A program made the translations under genes and the position numbers. Under the pieces are notes generated by a model that was not told where the DNA came from, did no database searches, and saw nothing but the letters and a program-made list of their open reading frames with translations. Positions 17,657 through 26,409 of a stretch of DNA of 64,000 nucleotides are shown one piece after another. Numbering within the stretch: position 1 is the stretch's first letter; the number at the start of each line of letters is the position of its first letter. Location of the stretch: positions 478,748 through 542,747 of the forward strand of contig NZ_FNWL01000002.1 of assembly GCF_900108095.1 (NCBI RefSeq), written 5' to 3'. Source of the DNA: Natronorubrum sediminis (GTDB taxonomy: Archaea; Halobacteriota; Halobacteria; Halobacteriales; Natrialbaceae).

Positions 17657-18466
17657 TTACCCCGGCGCATCCGCCGGATCGACCACCTCGTCCGTCTCCG
17701 GGTAGACGCCGACTTGCTCACACAGATCACCCATCGGACAGGCGTCGGGATCCTCGAGACAGGCCGGTTTTCGGGCCGTGCAGTACTCGCGGCCGAATTG
17801 GATCGTCGCGGTGTGGGCGAAGCCACACTTTGGGGCGGGAACCTCGCGCTCGAGGACCTCCCTGACGGTTTCGTGATCCGCGTCGGCCGGCGCAATTCCG
17901 AGGCGGCGATAGATTCTGTGGACGTGCGTATCGACGGGAAAAATTCCGGGGCGGCCCCCCGCAAAGAGCAGGACACAGTCGGCAGTCTTCGGCCCGACGC
18001 CGCGGACGGAGAGGAGCGTGTCACGAACCGTCTCCGGTGCCTCGTCCGTGACGTACTCGTCGAAGGCGACGGCGGAGTCGAACTCCTCGAGCACCCACTC
18101 GGCCGTCTCAATGATAATTTTGGACTTCTGATTGTAGAGTCCCGCGGCGCTGATCGTTTCGGCGAGCTGGGAGCGTTCGGCAGTGGCGAGGGACTCTGCG
18201 AGGTCTCCCTCCCCGCCGTAGCGCTCGAGCAACGCGTCGTGGGCGGGCTGACTCGCTTTGTCGCTCGTATTCTGACTCAAGATCGTGCGGACGAGGCAGG
18301 TGAAGGCGTCCTGTCCGCCGTAGGTCTTCTGCCAGTAGCGTTCGCCTAATCGGTCGACGATTTCTTCCGCGCGAGTGTCCGCGCTCTCGGGGTCGAACTC
18401 GACGGCCACGCCGCCGCCAGCCGTACCGCCGCTGATGTTGACCGTCGGCTCGGGATCGTCGCTCAT
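17657..18466 (-). CDS. nth: Endonuclease III-family DNA glycosylase
   Basis: 269 residues. The helix-hairpin-helix with catalytic Lys and Asp is clear: LLSVRGVGPKTADCVLLFAGGRPGIFPVDTHVHRI. A four-cysteine iron-sulfur site follows, spaced C-x6-C-x6-C-x5-C (REYCTARKPACLEDPDACPMGDLC), four residues longer in the middle than the textbook C-x6-C-x2-C-x5-C. The family excises oxidised pyrimidines and nicks abasic sites in base-excision repair. The first 25 residues (NISGGTAGGGVAVEF) are a nonconserved extension. Possibly co-transcribed with nothing; the next gene downstream starts 130 bases away. Confidence 0.9.
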   Translation of the reverse strand: MSDDPEPTVNISGGTAGGGVAVEFDPESADTRAEEIVDRLGERYWQKTYGGQDAFTCLVRTILSQNTSDKASQPAHDALLERYGGEGDLAESLATAERSQLAETISAAGLYNQKSKIIIETAEWVLEEFDSAVAFDEYVTDEAPETVRDTLLSVRGVGPKTADCVLLFAGGRPGIFPVDTHVHRIYRRLGIAPADADHETVREVLEREVPAPKCGFAHTATIQFGREYCTARKPACLEDPDACPMGDLCEQVGVYPETDEVVDPADAPG

Positions 18467-18517
18467 AGCGGTCCTTGGAGTCCACGAGACAAAACGACGA
18501 CGGGCCCCGTTCTCCGC

Positions 18518-18937
18518 TCACTCGACGCTGATCGTCACCGTCGCCGCGGCACCGTCGGCCAGCGCGTCGACGAGGTCCCGATCGAAGCCCTCGGCTGCGA
18601 ACTCGGCGTCGTTCACGATCGTTCGGTCGTCGACGTACTCGCTCGTCCGGCCGACGATACTTCGCTCGTTGGTCAACTCGAGGTCGGGATCGCCACGCCC
18701 CGTCACGGACTCCGCGTAGCCGTCAGCTTCGATCGTGATCGTGATCGTCGCGTTCGCGTCCCGGCAGGCGTCGACGAACTCCGGGTCGAAGTCGGTCGGC
18801 GCGCGGTCGGCGTCGATCGCGAGGATGCAGTCGCCCGCCGGCGTGAGATAGTCGTCCGTCGTGACCTCGAACGTGCTCGCGTGCTCGGCTGCAACGTGCT
18901 CGTGACCGCGAGCGTGGATGACTTCCTCGAGAGACAT
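18518..18937 (-). CDS. DUF371 family protein
   Basis: 139 residues, acidic, soluble. EEVIHARGHEHVAAEHASTFEVTTDDYLTPAGDCILAI is the hallmark start of the archaeal DUF371 family (H-A-R-G-H...; L-T-x-x-G-D-C-I). The remainder alternates short strands, ending AATVTISVE. Function of the family is unknown to me. It sits 52 bases ahead of nth on the same strand and could share its transcript. Confidence 0.85.
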   Translation of the reverse strand: MSLEEVIHARGHEHVAAEHASTFEVTTDDYLTPAGDCILAIDADRAPTDFDPEFVDACRDANATITITIEADGYAESVTGRGDPDLELTNERSIVGRTSEYVDDRTIVNDAEFAAEGFDRDLVDALADGAAATVTISVE

Positions 18938-19011
18938 TGGATAGGACAGCGAACTCGCTACGGTCGGAAAACGGGTTCGAATTCACCCGAGGTAGGGGCG
19001 GCGGGGATGAG

Positions 19012-20442
19012 CTACTCGAAGTGTTCGGTCGACTCGGTGTCGATCCACTCGGTGTCCTCCCTGTTGGATGGCGGCCCGGTGAGGACGCTGACGACGACGA
19101 AGCAGACGAGGCTGATGGCCAGTCCGATGACGATCGGGAGGTCAGATCCGAATCCGTAGAGCACCATACTCCCCACGACGGCGACGTTACTGACGACGAT
19201 CGAAGTGATCGCCCCCTGCCAGGTCGCTCCTTTCCAGAAGAACGCCCCGAAGATCGGAACGAAGATAGAGCCGACGAGCAGGTTGTACGCGAGCGTCAGC
19301 GCGTTGACGACGTCGCCGATCCAGACGGCCGTTGCAGTTGCACCCGCGCCGAGGACGAGGATCAACAGTCGAGAGATCATCGTATAGCGCTCGTCCGAGG
19401 CGTCGTCGTCGACGAAGCGCTTGTAGACGTCGTTCGTAAATAGGGTGCTCGAGGCGAGCAGCGCCGAGTCGGCGGTCGACATCATCGCGGAGATAAAGCC
19501 AGCGAGGATGAGTCCCGAGAGGCCGACGGGGATGACCTCGAGGACCATCATCGGGAGTGCAAGATCGGGGTTGTCGAGTCCCGGGAACAGGATCAGCGCG
19601 ATCATGCCGAGCACTGCGGTTGCGATTCCGTAAAAAATCGCGTACGCCCCAGTCGCGATGTTTCCGATACGGGCCGTCTCTGGACTATCGGCCGTGAAGA
19701 CGCGCTGCCAGATGTCCTGGCCGATCATGATCCCCAGACAGTACAGGAGGAAGTAGCTCACGACCGTAGAGACCCCAATTCCGGTGGGACTGAAGTACGA
19801 GGGCTCGAGTTCAGCACTTAGCCCCGAGACGCCGCCGACTTCGACGAGGCCGAGTGGCAGTGCCAGCAGGAAAATACCGAACGTCATGATGAACCACTGG
19901 ACGAAGTCGGTGATCGTCACGGAGAGCATCCCACCGAGGGCAGTGTAGATGACGACGATGATGCCTGCGACGACGATCATTGGAGTCATCTCGATGCCGA
20001 AAAGCGCGTTGAGCGCTGTCGCAATCGCGATGATCTGCGTAATGGCGATCGTCAGCGCGTAGACGCCCGCGATTGCCGCGCCGACAGTGCCGGAGTACTG
20101 GTCGAAGCGACGCTCGAGAATGTCACCGATCGTGTAGGCCTCGAGATTCGCCAAATCGGTGGAGATGAGCACACCGATCGCCGCGACACCGACGCCGAGC
20201 CAGATGGTGAGCCAGGCACCGGAGACGCCGTGTTCGTAGCCGAGTCCGCCGCTGCCGATCGTCGATGCCCCGCCGAGAATAACCGCCGACATCACCGGAA
20301 TGTACATCCAGAGTGGGATGTTTCGGCCCGCGACGAAGTAGTCGTCGAGCGATTCCGACTGTCGGTATCCCCAGTACCCGACGCCGACCATCGCCGCGAA
20401 ATAGAGTGCGACGATCGAGCCGTCAATGAGTAGCTCTGTCAT
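19012..20442 (-). CDS. Sodium:solute symporter family protein
   Basis: 476 residues with about 13 hydrophobic segments. The start SESLDDYFVAGRNIPLWMYIP and the following GASTIGSGGLGYEHGVSGAW, and later SAMMSTADSALLASSTLFTNDVYKRF, are characteristic of the SSS (solute/sodium symporter, LeuT-fold) family; the last motif is the conserved helix 8 Na+-site region. Substrate is unknown; neighbours (NrpR-like regulator, aminotransferase, ureohydrolase) suggest an amine or guanidino compound, by inference. A TATA-like element CTAAATAGG (20464-20472) is 27 bases from the ATG at 20442, supporting a leaderless start rather than 20508. Confidence 0.9.
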   Translation of the reverse strand: MTELLIDGSIVALYFAAMVGVGYWGYRQSESLDDYFVAGRNIPLWMYIPVMSAVILGGASTIGSGGLGYEHGVSGAWLTIWLGVGVAAIGVLISTDLANLEAYTIGDILERRFDQYSGTVGAAIAGVYALTIAITQIIAIATALNALFGIEMTPMIVVAGIIVVIYTALGGMLSVTITDFVQWFIMTFGIFLLALPLGLVEVGGVSGLSAELEPSYFSPTGIGVSTVVSYFLLYCLGIMIGQDIWQRVFTADSPETARIGNIATGAYAIFYGIATAVLGMIALILFPGLDNPDLALPMMVLEVIPVGLSGLILAGFISAMMSTADSALLASSTLFTNDVYKRFVDDDASDERYTMISRLLILVLGAGATATAVWIGDVVNALTLAYNLLVGSIFVPIFGAFFWKGATWQGAITSIVVSNVAVVGSMVLYGFGSDLPIVIGLAISLVCFVVVSVLTGPPSNREDTEWIDTESTEHFE

Positions 20443-20523
20443 GGAAACATCATGCCACCTAATCCTATTTAGGAGTTTCGTGACTGGGTGGCTAGTACGG
20501 AACCCCAAAACTGCCGATACCGA

Positions 20524-21546
20524 TCACGTGAAGCCCGTGTTCGCAGCAGATTCGAACTCGCTCCGAGCCGTTAGGCCGGCGAGCGTTTCGAACGACGTCA
20601 GTAACGATCGTTCGACGAGTATCGAGAGGGCGATTTCACCCGCGCCGTACGTGAGCGAGGCGAAATCCCACGACGGCGTCTCGAGCGGGAACGGTCCGCT
20701 CGCTCGTGGCCGCCGGAGGTCGAGTATGCCACCGAGGCGATCTCGAACCGCATCCGAAATATCGCGCGTCTCCTCGTAGCGAACGAGTGGGATTTCGCGG
20801 TTGTCGACGACTAAAAGGGCCGAATCCTCCCCATCGAGAAGCCGGTTCGTGGTCGTCCGACCGGCCTCGAGTAACAGGGACACGACGTCCATCGTAGATT
20901 GCTTTCCGCTGATCGCGTCGGTGTAGCGAACGATGGTCCCGCCGTTTCGCGCGTCGGCGTGAGAGGCGGTGGACGCGGGACTCCCCGTTGCGTCTGGATC
21001 GGGATGGAACTCCGCGAGCCCCGCCGTCTTGAGATCAGTTTTGATCCCGCGAGCGAGTAAGACGCCGTCGAGCGTGAGACTCGAGGGGACGAACAGTCGG
21101 TACTCGTCGCCAGCCTGCTCGATCGCTACCGGAACCGGTCCGACCGGCGTCTCGCTGAGTGCAGCGAGTGCCTCGAGTGCGTCGTCGATGTGGTCGTCCG
21201 GAACGATCGCTCGCGAGGCGATCACCTCGCCGGTATCGTCGAAGGGGTCGTACGTGACCTGGCTCGTTAACGTCGCGATTCGTGCGCGCACCTGTTCGCG
21301 CCGACCGTGAATATCGCCACGCGTCAGTTCCGCTCGGCCCTCGTTCGTTAGTCGACGTCCCTTCCCGGGAACCTTCTCCGTTAGCCCGCGTTCGTCGAGA
21401 TCAGAGAGCGCGAGACGAACGGTTCGTCCTTTGATCGAGTATCCCCGCTGTTGCATGGACTCTACCAGTCGAATGCTGCCGATCGGCTCGCGGTCGGCGA
21501 TGAGACGCAAGAGATCGTACGATCGACGATCGAGAGAGTCAGCCAT
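20524..21546 (-). CDS. NrpR-like transcriptional repressor (HTH plus DUF128)
   Basis: 340 residues. An N-terminal winged helix (SYDLLRLIADREPIGSIRLVE, then GRTVRLALSDLDERGLTEKVPGKGRRLT) is followed by one NrpR regulatory domain (DUF128; PVGPVPVAIEQAGDEYRLFVPSSL, LLEAGRTTTNRLLDGED, SPSWDFASLTYGAGEIALSI-like end). NrpR proteins of methanogens repress nitrogen-assimilation genes and respond to 2-oxoglutarate. It is divergent from the aminotransferase-ureohydrolase pair and upstream of the symporter, so it probably regulates these. TATA-like GTTTATTTCC at about 21569-21578 is 28 bases from the ATG at 21546. Confidence 0.85.
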   Translation of the reverse strand: MADSLDRRSYDLLRLIADREPIGSIRLVESMQQRGYSIKGRTVRLALSDLDERGLTEKVPGKGRRLTNEGRAELTRGDIHGRREQVRARIATLTSQVTYDPFDDTGEVIASRAIVPDDHIDDALEALAALSETPVGPVPVAIEQAGDEYRLFVPSSLTLDGVLLARGIKTDLKTAGLAEFHPDPDATGSPASTASHADARNGGTIVRYTDAISGKQSTMDVVSLLLEAGRTTTNRLLDGEDSALLVVDNREIPLVRYEETRDISDAVRDRLGGILDLRRPRASGPFPLETPSWDFASLTYGAGEIALSILVERSLLTSFETLAGLTARSEFESAANTGFT

Positions 21547-21566
21547 TGGTGAGTACTGTCCAGTCC

Positions 21567-21610
21567 TGGGAAATAAACGTACCCCACACTTTTGGTGGTG
21601 CACCCCAAAG
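21567..21610. promoter_or_regulatory. Divergent promoter with imperfect inverted repeat
   Basis: The 86-base space between the NrpR-like gene and the aminotransferase gene contains the TATA of the regulator (21569-21578) and an inverted repeat TTTGG-T-GGTG (21591-21600) facing CACCCCAAA (21601-21609), nine-base arms with one unpaired T. It does not match the GGAA-N6-TTCC operator of methanogen NrpR. Its position suits an operator for the NrpR-like protein or for autoregulation; that is inference. Confidence 0.4.
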
Positions 21611-21632
21611 ATGGTGGCAATACCTTTCCACC

Positions 21633-22952
21633 ATGTCGGAACAGACATCACGGTCGAACGAGGCAGTAACGAACCAGTACGACGCGTATCTCACGCCGAT
21701 CTGGAAGAACCTCAACGTGCCCATCAAACGCGCGTCGGGCGAAACGCTCGAGGATTTCGAGGGCAACGAGTATCTCGACGCGTTCTCGGGCATTTCGGTG
21801 ACGAACGTCGGGCACAACAACGAAGCCGTCGTCGAGGCGGCGAAAGATCAACTCGACGAGTTCGTCCACGGCTGTTCGTACGTCCACCCCAACGCCCCCG
21901 TCGGTGAACTCGCCGAACGCCTCGCAACGGAAACGCCGGGGGACCTCACCAAGTCCTTCTTCTGTAACTCCGGCACCGAAGCCGTCGAGGGTGCGATCAA
22001 ATTGGCACGGAAGTACACCGGTAGCACCGAAGTGCTGGCCCTCGAGATGGGGTTCCACGGTCGCACCCTCGGGAGCCTCGCGCTGACCGGCAACAAGGCC
22101 TACAAGAACGGCATGGCACCGACGATAAACGACGTGTCCCACGTCGAGCCACCATACGGCTATCGCTGTCCCTCCTGTGAGGGCGAGACGTGTACGGCTG
22201 CGTGCGCCGAGAACGTCGAACGGGTCATTGGCACCCACACGGCAGACGACCTCGCAGCCATCGTCGTCGAACCCGTCATGGGCGAAGGGGGCATCATCGT
22301 CCCGCCGGAGGGCTGGCTCGAGCGCGTCCAGGAAATCGCTCACGAGCACGACGCGCTGTTGATCGCCGACGAGGTCCAGACCGGCTACGGTCGAACGGGC
22401 GAACTCTGGGCCGTCGATCACTTCGACGTCGTCCCGGACATTATCACCCAGGCGAAAGGAATTGCCAACGGCCTCCCACTGGGCGCGTTCACCGCCCGTG
22501 AGGAGATCGCAGACGCCTTCGAGTCGGGAGACCACCTCTCGACCTTCGGCGGGAACCCAGTCGCCTGTGCGGCCGCGCTGGCGACACTCGACGAACTCCA
22601 GGACGGGATCGTCGACAACGCACGCGAACAGGGCGCGTGGCTCGAGGACGAACTCGCAGCCCTGGAGTCCGAGTTCGACGTCGTCGGTGACACGCGCGGG
22701 CTCGGGTTGATGTACGGGCTCGAGATCGTCGATCCGTCCACCGACGGGCCACGAGGCGTTGCCCCCGCACCAGACGCGACGTTGGCGAAGTCCGTCGCAG
22801 CCGATCTCCGCGAGGAAGGTATCGTCATCGGCGTCGGCGGCTACTACTCGAACGTCATTCGCCTACAACCGCCGTTGACCATCGACCGGGACCAACTCGA
22901 GCGGATCGTCGCGGCGCTTCGCTCGGCGCTCGAGTCGGAGGTGGGTCGATGA
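21633..22952 (+). CDS. Class III PLP-dependent aminotransferase
   Basis: 439 residues. Landmarks in order: FEGNEYLDAFSGISVTNVGH, FCNSGTEAVEGAIKLARKYTG, EMGFHGRTLGSLALTGN, IVVEPVMGEGGIIVPPEGW, LLIADEVQTGYGRTGELWA (PLP-binding Asp), and ITQAKGIANGLPLGAF with the Schiff-base Lys. The family includes ornithine, acetylornithine, GABA, putrescine and beta-alanine:pyruvate aminotransferases. A cysteine-bearing insert YRCPSCEGETCTAACAENVERV is characteristic of a GABA/alanine-glyoxylate-like subgroup. Its stop overlaps the ureohydrolase start (ATGA), so the two act in one pathway: the hydrolase removes urea and this enzyme transaminates the freed amine, by inference. Confidence 0.92.
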   Translation: MSEQTSRSNEAVTNQYDAYLTPIWKNLNVPIKRASGETLEDFEGNEYLDAFSGISVTNVGHNNEAVVEAAKDQLDEFVHGCSYVHPNAPVGELAERLATETPGDLTKSFFCNSGTEAVEGAIKLARKYTGSTEVLALEMGFHGRTLGSLALTGNKAYKNGMAPTINDVSHVEPPYGYRCPSCEGETCTAACAENVERVIGTHTADDLAAIVVEPVMGEGGIIVPPEGWLERVQEIAHEHDALLIADEVQTGYGRTGELWAVDHFDVVPDIITQAKGIANGLPLGAFTAREEIADAFESGDHLSTFGGNPVACAAALATLDELQDGIVDNAREQGAWLEDELAALESEFDVVGDTRGLGLMYGLEIVDPSTDGPRGVAPAPDATLAKSVAADLREEGIVIGVGGYYSNVIRLQPPLTIDRDQLERIVAALRSALESEVGR

Positions 22953-23956
22953 GCGAGCAGTCGCCTGCGGCGGCGTTTCGCGAGCAGACGACGGGATCGG
23001 ACGTCGAACTGGCCTACGCGGGACACAACACGTTCCTGAAAGGCGACCCCCGAAGCGTCGACGATCTCGACGACGTCGACGCGGCGGTACTCGGCGCGCC
23101 CTACGACGGTGCGGTCAGCAACCGCCCGGGTGCGAGATACGGACCCGAAGCGATTCGACGGGCCAGCGCCTGGTGGGCGTACCTCTCGGGGTACAAAGGC
23201 GGCCTGACGAACATGGACAGCGGAGAGCAAGTCGACTTCTCCCAGTTCGCCGTCGCGGACTGCGGCGACGTGCCGATCTTCCCGATGGATCGAGAGACGA
23301 CGGCCGAGAGCATTACTGCTCACGTCGCGACGGCGGCCGAACAGGCGTTTCCCGTGTTGCTCGGCGGCGATCACTACTGTACGTACCCCTCAGTGCGAGG
23401 GTTCGCGGAAGGAATCGACGCCGACAGCATCGGATTCGTCCAGATCGACGCGCACACGGATACCGTTAGTGAGAGCGCCATCTTTGGCGAGCACTTCCAC
23501 GGCTCGCCGACCCACCACATCGCCGACTCCGAGTACGCGGAGTACGAGAACGTGAGCCACGTCGGCATTCGTGGCTACGAGAGCCCCGCTTTCTTCGAGT
23601 TCGCCGACGAGTCCGGGCTGAACCTCTTTACGATGGCCGACGTTCGCGAGCGGGGAATCCGTTCGGTCGTCACCGACGCAATCGACGCGGCCGCAGACGG
23701 CGTCGACGCCGTTTACGTCACCTTCGACATCGACGGCGTCGATCCGGCCGTCGCACCCGGCACTGGAACCCCCGTCCCTGGCGGACTCTCCGCCAGAGAA
23801 GCGCTCACCGTGATGGACATCCTCGGCGCTCGAGACAGCGTCGGGGCGGTCGACCTGATGGAAGTCGCGCCGACGTACGACCCGACCGAGGGCACCCAGC
23901 GACTCGCGGCGTACCTCCTCGTGCGATTCCTCGAGCAAAAATTCGCCAGCGCGTAA
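22949..23956 (+). CDS. Ureohydrolase (agmatinase/guanidinobutyrase/arginase family)
   Basis: 335 residues. The binuclear manganese site is complete: GGDHYCTYP, QIDAHTD (D-A-H-T-D), and TFDIDGVDPAVAPGTGTPVPGGL. Members hydrolyse a guanidino group to urea. Which substrate (agmatine, 4-guanidinobutyrate, arginine) is not decided by these motifs, but pairing with a class III aminotransferase fits agmatine to putrescine or guanidinobutyrate to GABA better than arginase. Four-base overlap with the upstream aminotransferase gene implies translational coupling. Confidence 0.92.
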   Translation: MSEQSPAAAFREQTTGSDVELAYAGHNTFLKGDPRSVDDLDDVDAAVLGAPYDGAVSNRPGARYGPEAIRRASAWWAYLSGYKGGLTNMDSGEQVDFSQFAVADCGDVPIFPMDRETTAESITAHVATAAEQAFPVLLGGDHYCTYPSVRGFAEGIDADSIGFVQIDAHTDTVSESAIFGEHFHGSPTHHIADSEYAEYENVSHVGIRGYESPAFFEFADESGLNLFTMADVRERGIRSVVTDAIDAAADGVDAVYVTFDIDGVDPAVAPGTGTPVPGGLSAREALTVMDILGARDSVGAVDLMEVAPTYDPTEGTQRLAAYLLVRFLEQKFASA

Positions 23957-24046
23957 CCGCTTTCGCGTCCGTTATTTCGCCCCTCCAAGGAAAACAAATC
24001 GACGCGCTCGTTTTCGTTCGTTCGACCGTCGACGATCGAGTGACGC

Positions 24047-25390
24047 TTAGATCAGGCTCGCTCCGTCGAAATCGCCGCGACTGTACTCGACGTCCATGAG
24101 GTCGAGGATAGTCGGCGTGATATCGAAGAGGTCGGCGTCGCCGATCGTCGCGTCAGGATGATCGATGTACAGCGAGGTGTCGTCGAAACTGTGCATGCCG
24201 TTTCGCGGTCCCGTCGTGAAGACGTCCGAATCGGCCTTGAAGCCGGACTTGAGGTCGAAGCCGTTGTTCGGAATCGCGACGAGATCCGGCGCGATGTCGT
24301 CGTGGTCGCCCCGGAACGCCGCTTCCTTCTCGACGACGCGGTCGACGACCGGGTTGCCATTCGGCCCCTCGAGTGCCTCGAGGTCGGCTTTGAGTTCGTC
24401 GCGGACGTCGTCGTACTCGTCTTCGGAGACGCTGCCACGTGGTTCGCGACCCTCGAGATTGATGTAGAACCGCCCGGGGATGAACGAGTAGGCCGTCGTC
24501 TCGTCGGCGATGTCGCCCAGTTCCTGTGGCTCGTCGGTGCCAAAGGAGAGCCACCCTTCCTCCCGAAGCCACTCGTTGAAGTGGACCTCGTAGTCGAGGC
24601 TCGTAAAGCCGTGATCGGAGGCGACGATCATCGTCACGTCCTCGGGCAAGGCCTCGCGCAATCGACCGATGTAGTCGTCGACCTTTTGGTAGAACTCGAC
24701 AAAGTCGTCCTTGTACTCTCCGTCGCGTTCGTAGTCCTTGAAGAGGAAGTGGTTGACCCGGTCGGTCGTCATGAAGACGCCGAAGAACAGATCCCAGTCG
24801 TCTTCTTCGATGTAGTGTTCGAACGCCTCGAAGCGCGCGTCGAGGGTCTCGTGAGCGTCCTCGATGAAGGCTTCCTTGTCCGCCTCGTGACCGAGTTTCG
24901 GGTTGACGTCGATACGGTAGTCGAGCGACTCGAGGTAGTCGCGAACGTCGTCCGGATACGCTGCCTTCTCGAGGTCGGGCGAGAGAAAGCCCGAGACCAT
25001 CCGCTGGACGTTTCGTTGCGGTGGGAACGTGACGGGGACGTTCATCACCGTCGCCCGCCGTCCCTCCTCCTGGACGCGATCCCAGACGCGATCGGCCTGG
25101 ACCTCGTTGCCCATCGGAACGTACGTATCGTAGGTGCCGACCTCTCGATCCTGAAAGCCGTAGACGCCTGTTTCACCCGGATTCTTGCCGGTGGTCAACG
25201 ATGGCCAGCAGGCGCTGGATTCGGGTGGGACGATACTCGATATTTCGCCGGCCGTCCCGTCGTTGGCGATCGCAGCGACGTTTGGAAACAGCTCTTCGTT
25301 CTCCGAGAGGAGACTGTACGGCACGCCGTCGATCCCAATAAATGCGACTCGAGGCGTTTCATCGCCCCGCAATCGGTCGAACAGACCCAT
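24047..25390 (-). CDS. Alkaline-phosphatase-superfamily phosphodiesterase/nucleotide pyrophosphatase
   Basis: 447 residues. The N-terminal metal site is VAFIGIDGVPYSLL, followed by the nucleophile region SIVPPESSACWPSLTTGKNPGETGVYGFQ (Ser/Thr nucleophile in WPSLTTG), then VMNVPVTFPP and MIVASDHGFTSLDYEVHFNEWL with the metal-binding D-H-G, and NGMHSFDDTSLYIDHP near the end. This matches the type I phosphodiesterase/nucleotide pyrophosphatase group; natural substrate unknown. No signal peptide, so cytoplasmic. The ATG at 25390 is preferred to 25417. Confidence 0.88.
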   Translation of the reverse strand: MGLFDRLRGDETPRVAFIGIDGVPYSLLSENEELFPNVAAIANDGTAGEISSIVPPESSACWPSLTTGKNPGETGVYGFQDREVGTYDTYVPMGNEVQADRVWDRVQEEGRRATVMNVPVTFPPQRNVQRMVSGFLSPDLEKAAYPDDVRDYLESLDYRIDVNPKLGHEADKEAFIEDAHETLDARFEAFEHYIEEDDWDLFFGVFMTTDRVNHFLFKDYERDGEYKDDFVEFYQKVDDYIGRLREALPEDVTMIVASDHGFTSLDYEVHFNEWLREEGWLSFGTDEPQELGDIADETTAYSFIPGRFYINLEGREPRGSVSEDEYDDVRDELKADLEALEGPNGNPVVDRVVEKEAAFRGDHDDIAPDLVAIPNNGFDLKSGFKADSDVFTTGPRNGMHSFDDTSLYIDHPDATIGDADLFDITPTILDLMDVEYSRGDFDGASLI

Positions 25391-25875
25391 GGGCGGACGT
25401 AGTTCAACCGGATACAAGAAGGTTCGTTTCGGAACACTGTATTGAGAAGGGATGGCACTCGTTGACGTGACGCGATCACCGAGCGCTCGAGTTGCTGAGT
25501 TCTGGTGAGAGGGGTTGGGATCGGAGCGGGGCGGGGTCGAAATCGTCGGACGGCGAGTCTGGGTCGGAACCGTCGCTCGGAGCGTCGCGAATTACTCCTC
25601 GCGGTCGTCGGATTCTGGAGGCTCGAAGTTCGTCGGAACGACCGTCAGGTGTGCCATTCCAACGCCGGATTTGGCCGCGTCGTCTGCTGGAGCGGACGAT
25701 CGGGCGGACGAGTTGGTTGCTGCCATAACGAGTCGTGTTTCGGTCGCAGCGGGGATAAAATTACCCATGCTCATAATGCATGAGTCACGCCGGTGGAGAT
25801 AACTCTCGAGAATCGGCGCTGATCGATACCGCGGACAAATATCGAAAACGGACGCGCCGTGAGTCGAGTTTGGTA
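25391..25875. other. Intergenic region containing one possible microprotein gene
   Basis: Between two minus-strand genes. It holds the promoter of the phosphodiesterase gene on its left and a probable short minus-strand ORF at 25592-25726. The rest shows no coding signal that I trust. Confidence 0.5.
25592..25726 (-). CDS. Possible 44-residue haloarchaeal microprotein
   Basis: ATG at 25726 opens AATNSSARSSAPADDAAKSG, followed by VGMAHLTVVPTNFEPPESDD and a stop at 25592. The Ser/Ala-rich start followed by a well-formed acidic end looks like a real small haloarchaeal protein, with GC-rich third positions. In-frame upstream starts at 25768 and 25774 (MSMGNFIPAATETRLV) would lengthen it. No family recognised. 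Confidence 0.45.
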   Translation of the reverse strand: MAATNSSARSSAPADDAAKSGVGMAHLTVVPTNFEPPESDDREE

Positions 25876-26409
25876 TTAGGAGAAGTTCTCTTCGTAGAGG
25901 TCCTGTGCGTGTTCGATCGCGTCGTAGGCGGCCTGTTTGTCCTCCCAACCGAGGGTTTCGACTTCCTTGCCCTCCTCTAAGTTCTTGTAGGTCGCGAAGA
26001 ACTCGTCGATCTCGTCGAGTTGCTGTTGGGTGATGTCGTCGAGGTCTTCGATGTGGTCATAGCGTGGATCCTCGCTCGGAACGGCGATGACCTTGTCGTC
26101 TTGCTCACCGTCGTCGTCCATCTTCATTAGGGCGACGGGACGGGCTTCGATGACGCAGCCGGGGAACGTTTGATCCTCGACGAGCACGAGCACGTCGAAG
26201 GGATCCTCGTCGTCGTAGTACGACTGCGGGATGAAGCCGTAATCACTCGGATAGTGAACGTTGCTGTGAAGCACCCGATCGAGGACGACGCCCGGCACGT
26301 CCTTGTCGTACTCGTACTTGTTTCGCTCACCCTTGAGACACTCGACGACGGCGTAGATCTCTTCGGGCGGGTTCGGTCCGGTCTCGAGGTCTTCCCAGAG
26401 GTTGACCAT
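25876..26409 (-). CDS. ppa: Inorganic pyrophosphatase
   Basis: 177 residues, the size of family I soluble pyrophosphatases. Active-site residues are visible: ECLKGERNKYEYDKDVPGVVLDRVL, HYPSDYGFIPQSYYDDEDPFDVLVL (the D-x-D-x-x-D metal cluster), EARPVALMKMDDDGEQDDKVIAVP and FFATYKNLE. The enzyme hydrolyses pyrophosphate to phosphate in the cytoplasm, pulling biosynthesis forward. ATG at 26409 gives the family start MVNLWEDLETGPNPPEEI; a TATA-like AAGTACTTTTT centred near 26437 supports it. Confidence 0.96.
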   Translation of the reverse strand: MVNLWEDLETGPNPPEEIYAVVECLKGERNKYEYDKDVPGVVLDRVLHSNVHYPSDYGFIPQSYYDDEDPFDVLVLVEDQTFPGCVIEARPVALMKMDDDGEQDDKVIAVPSEDPRYDHIEDLDDITQQQLDEIDEFFATYKNLEEGKEVETLGWEDKQAAYDAIEHAQDLYEENFS

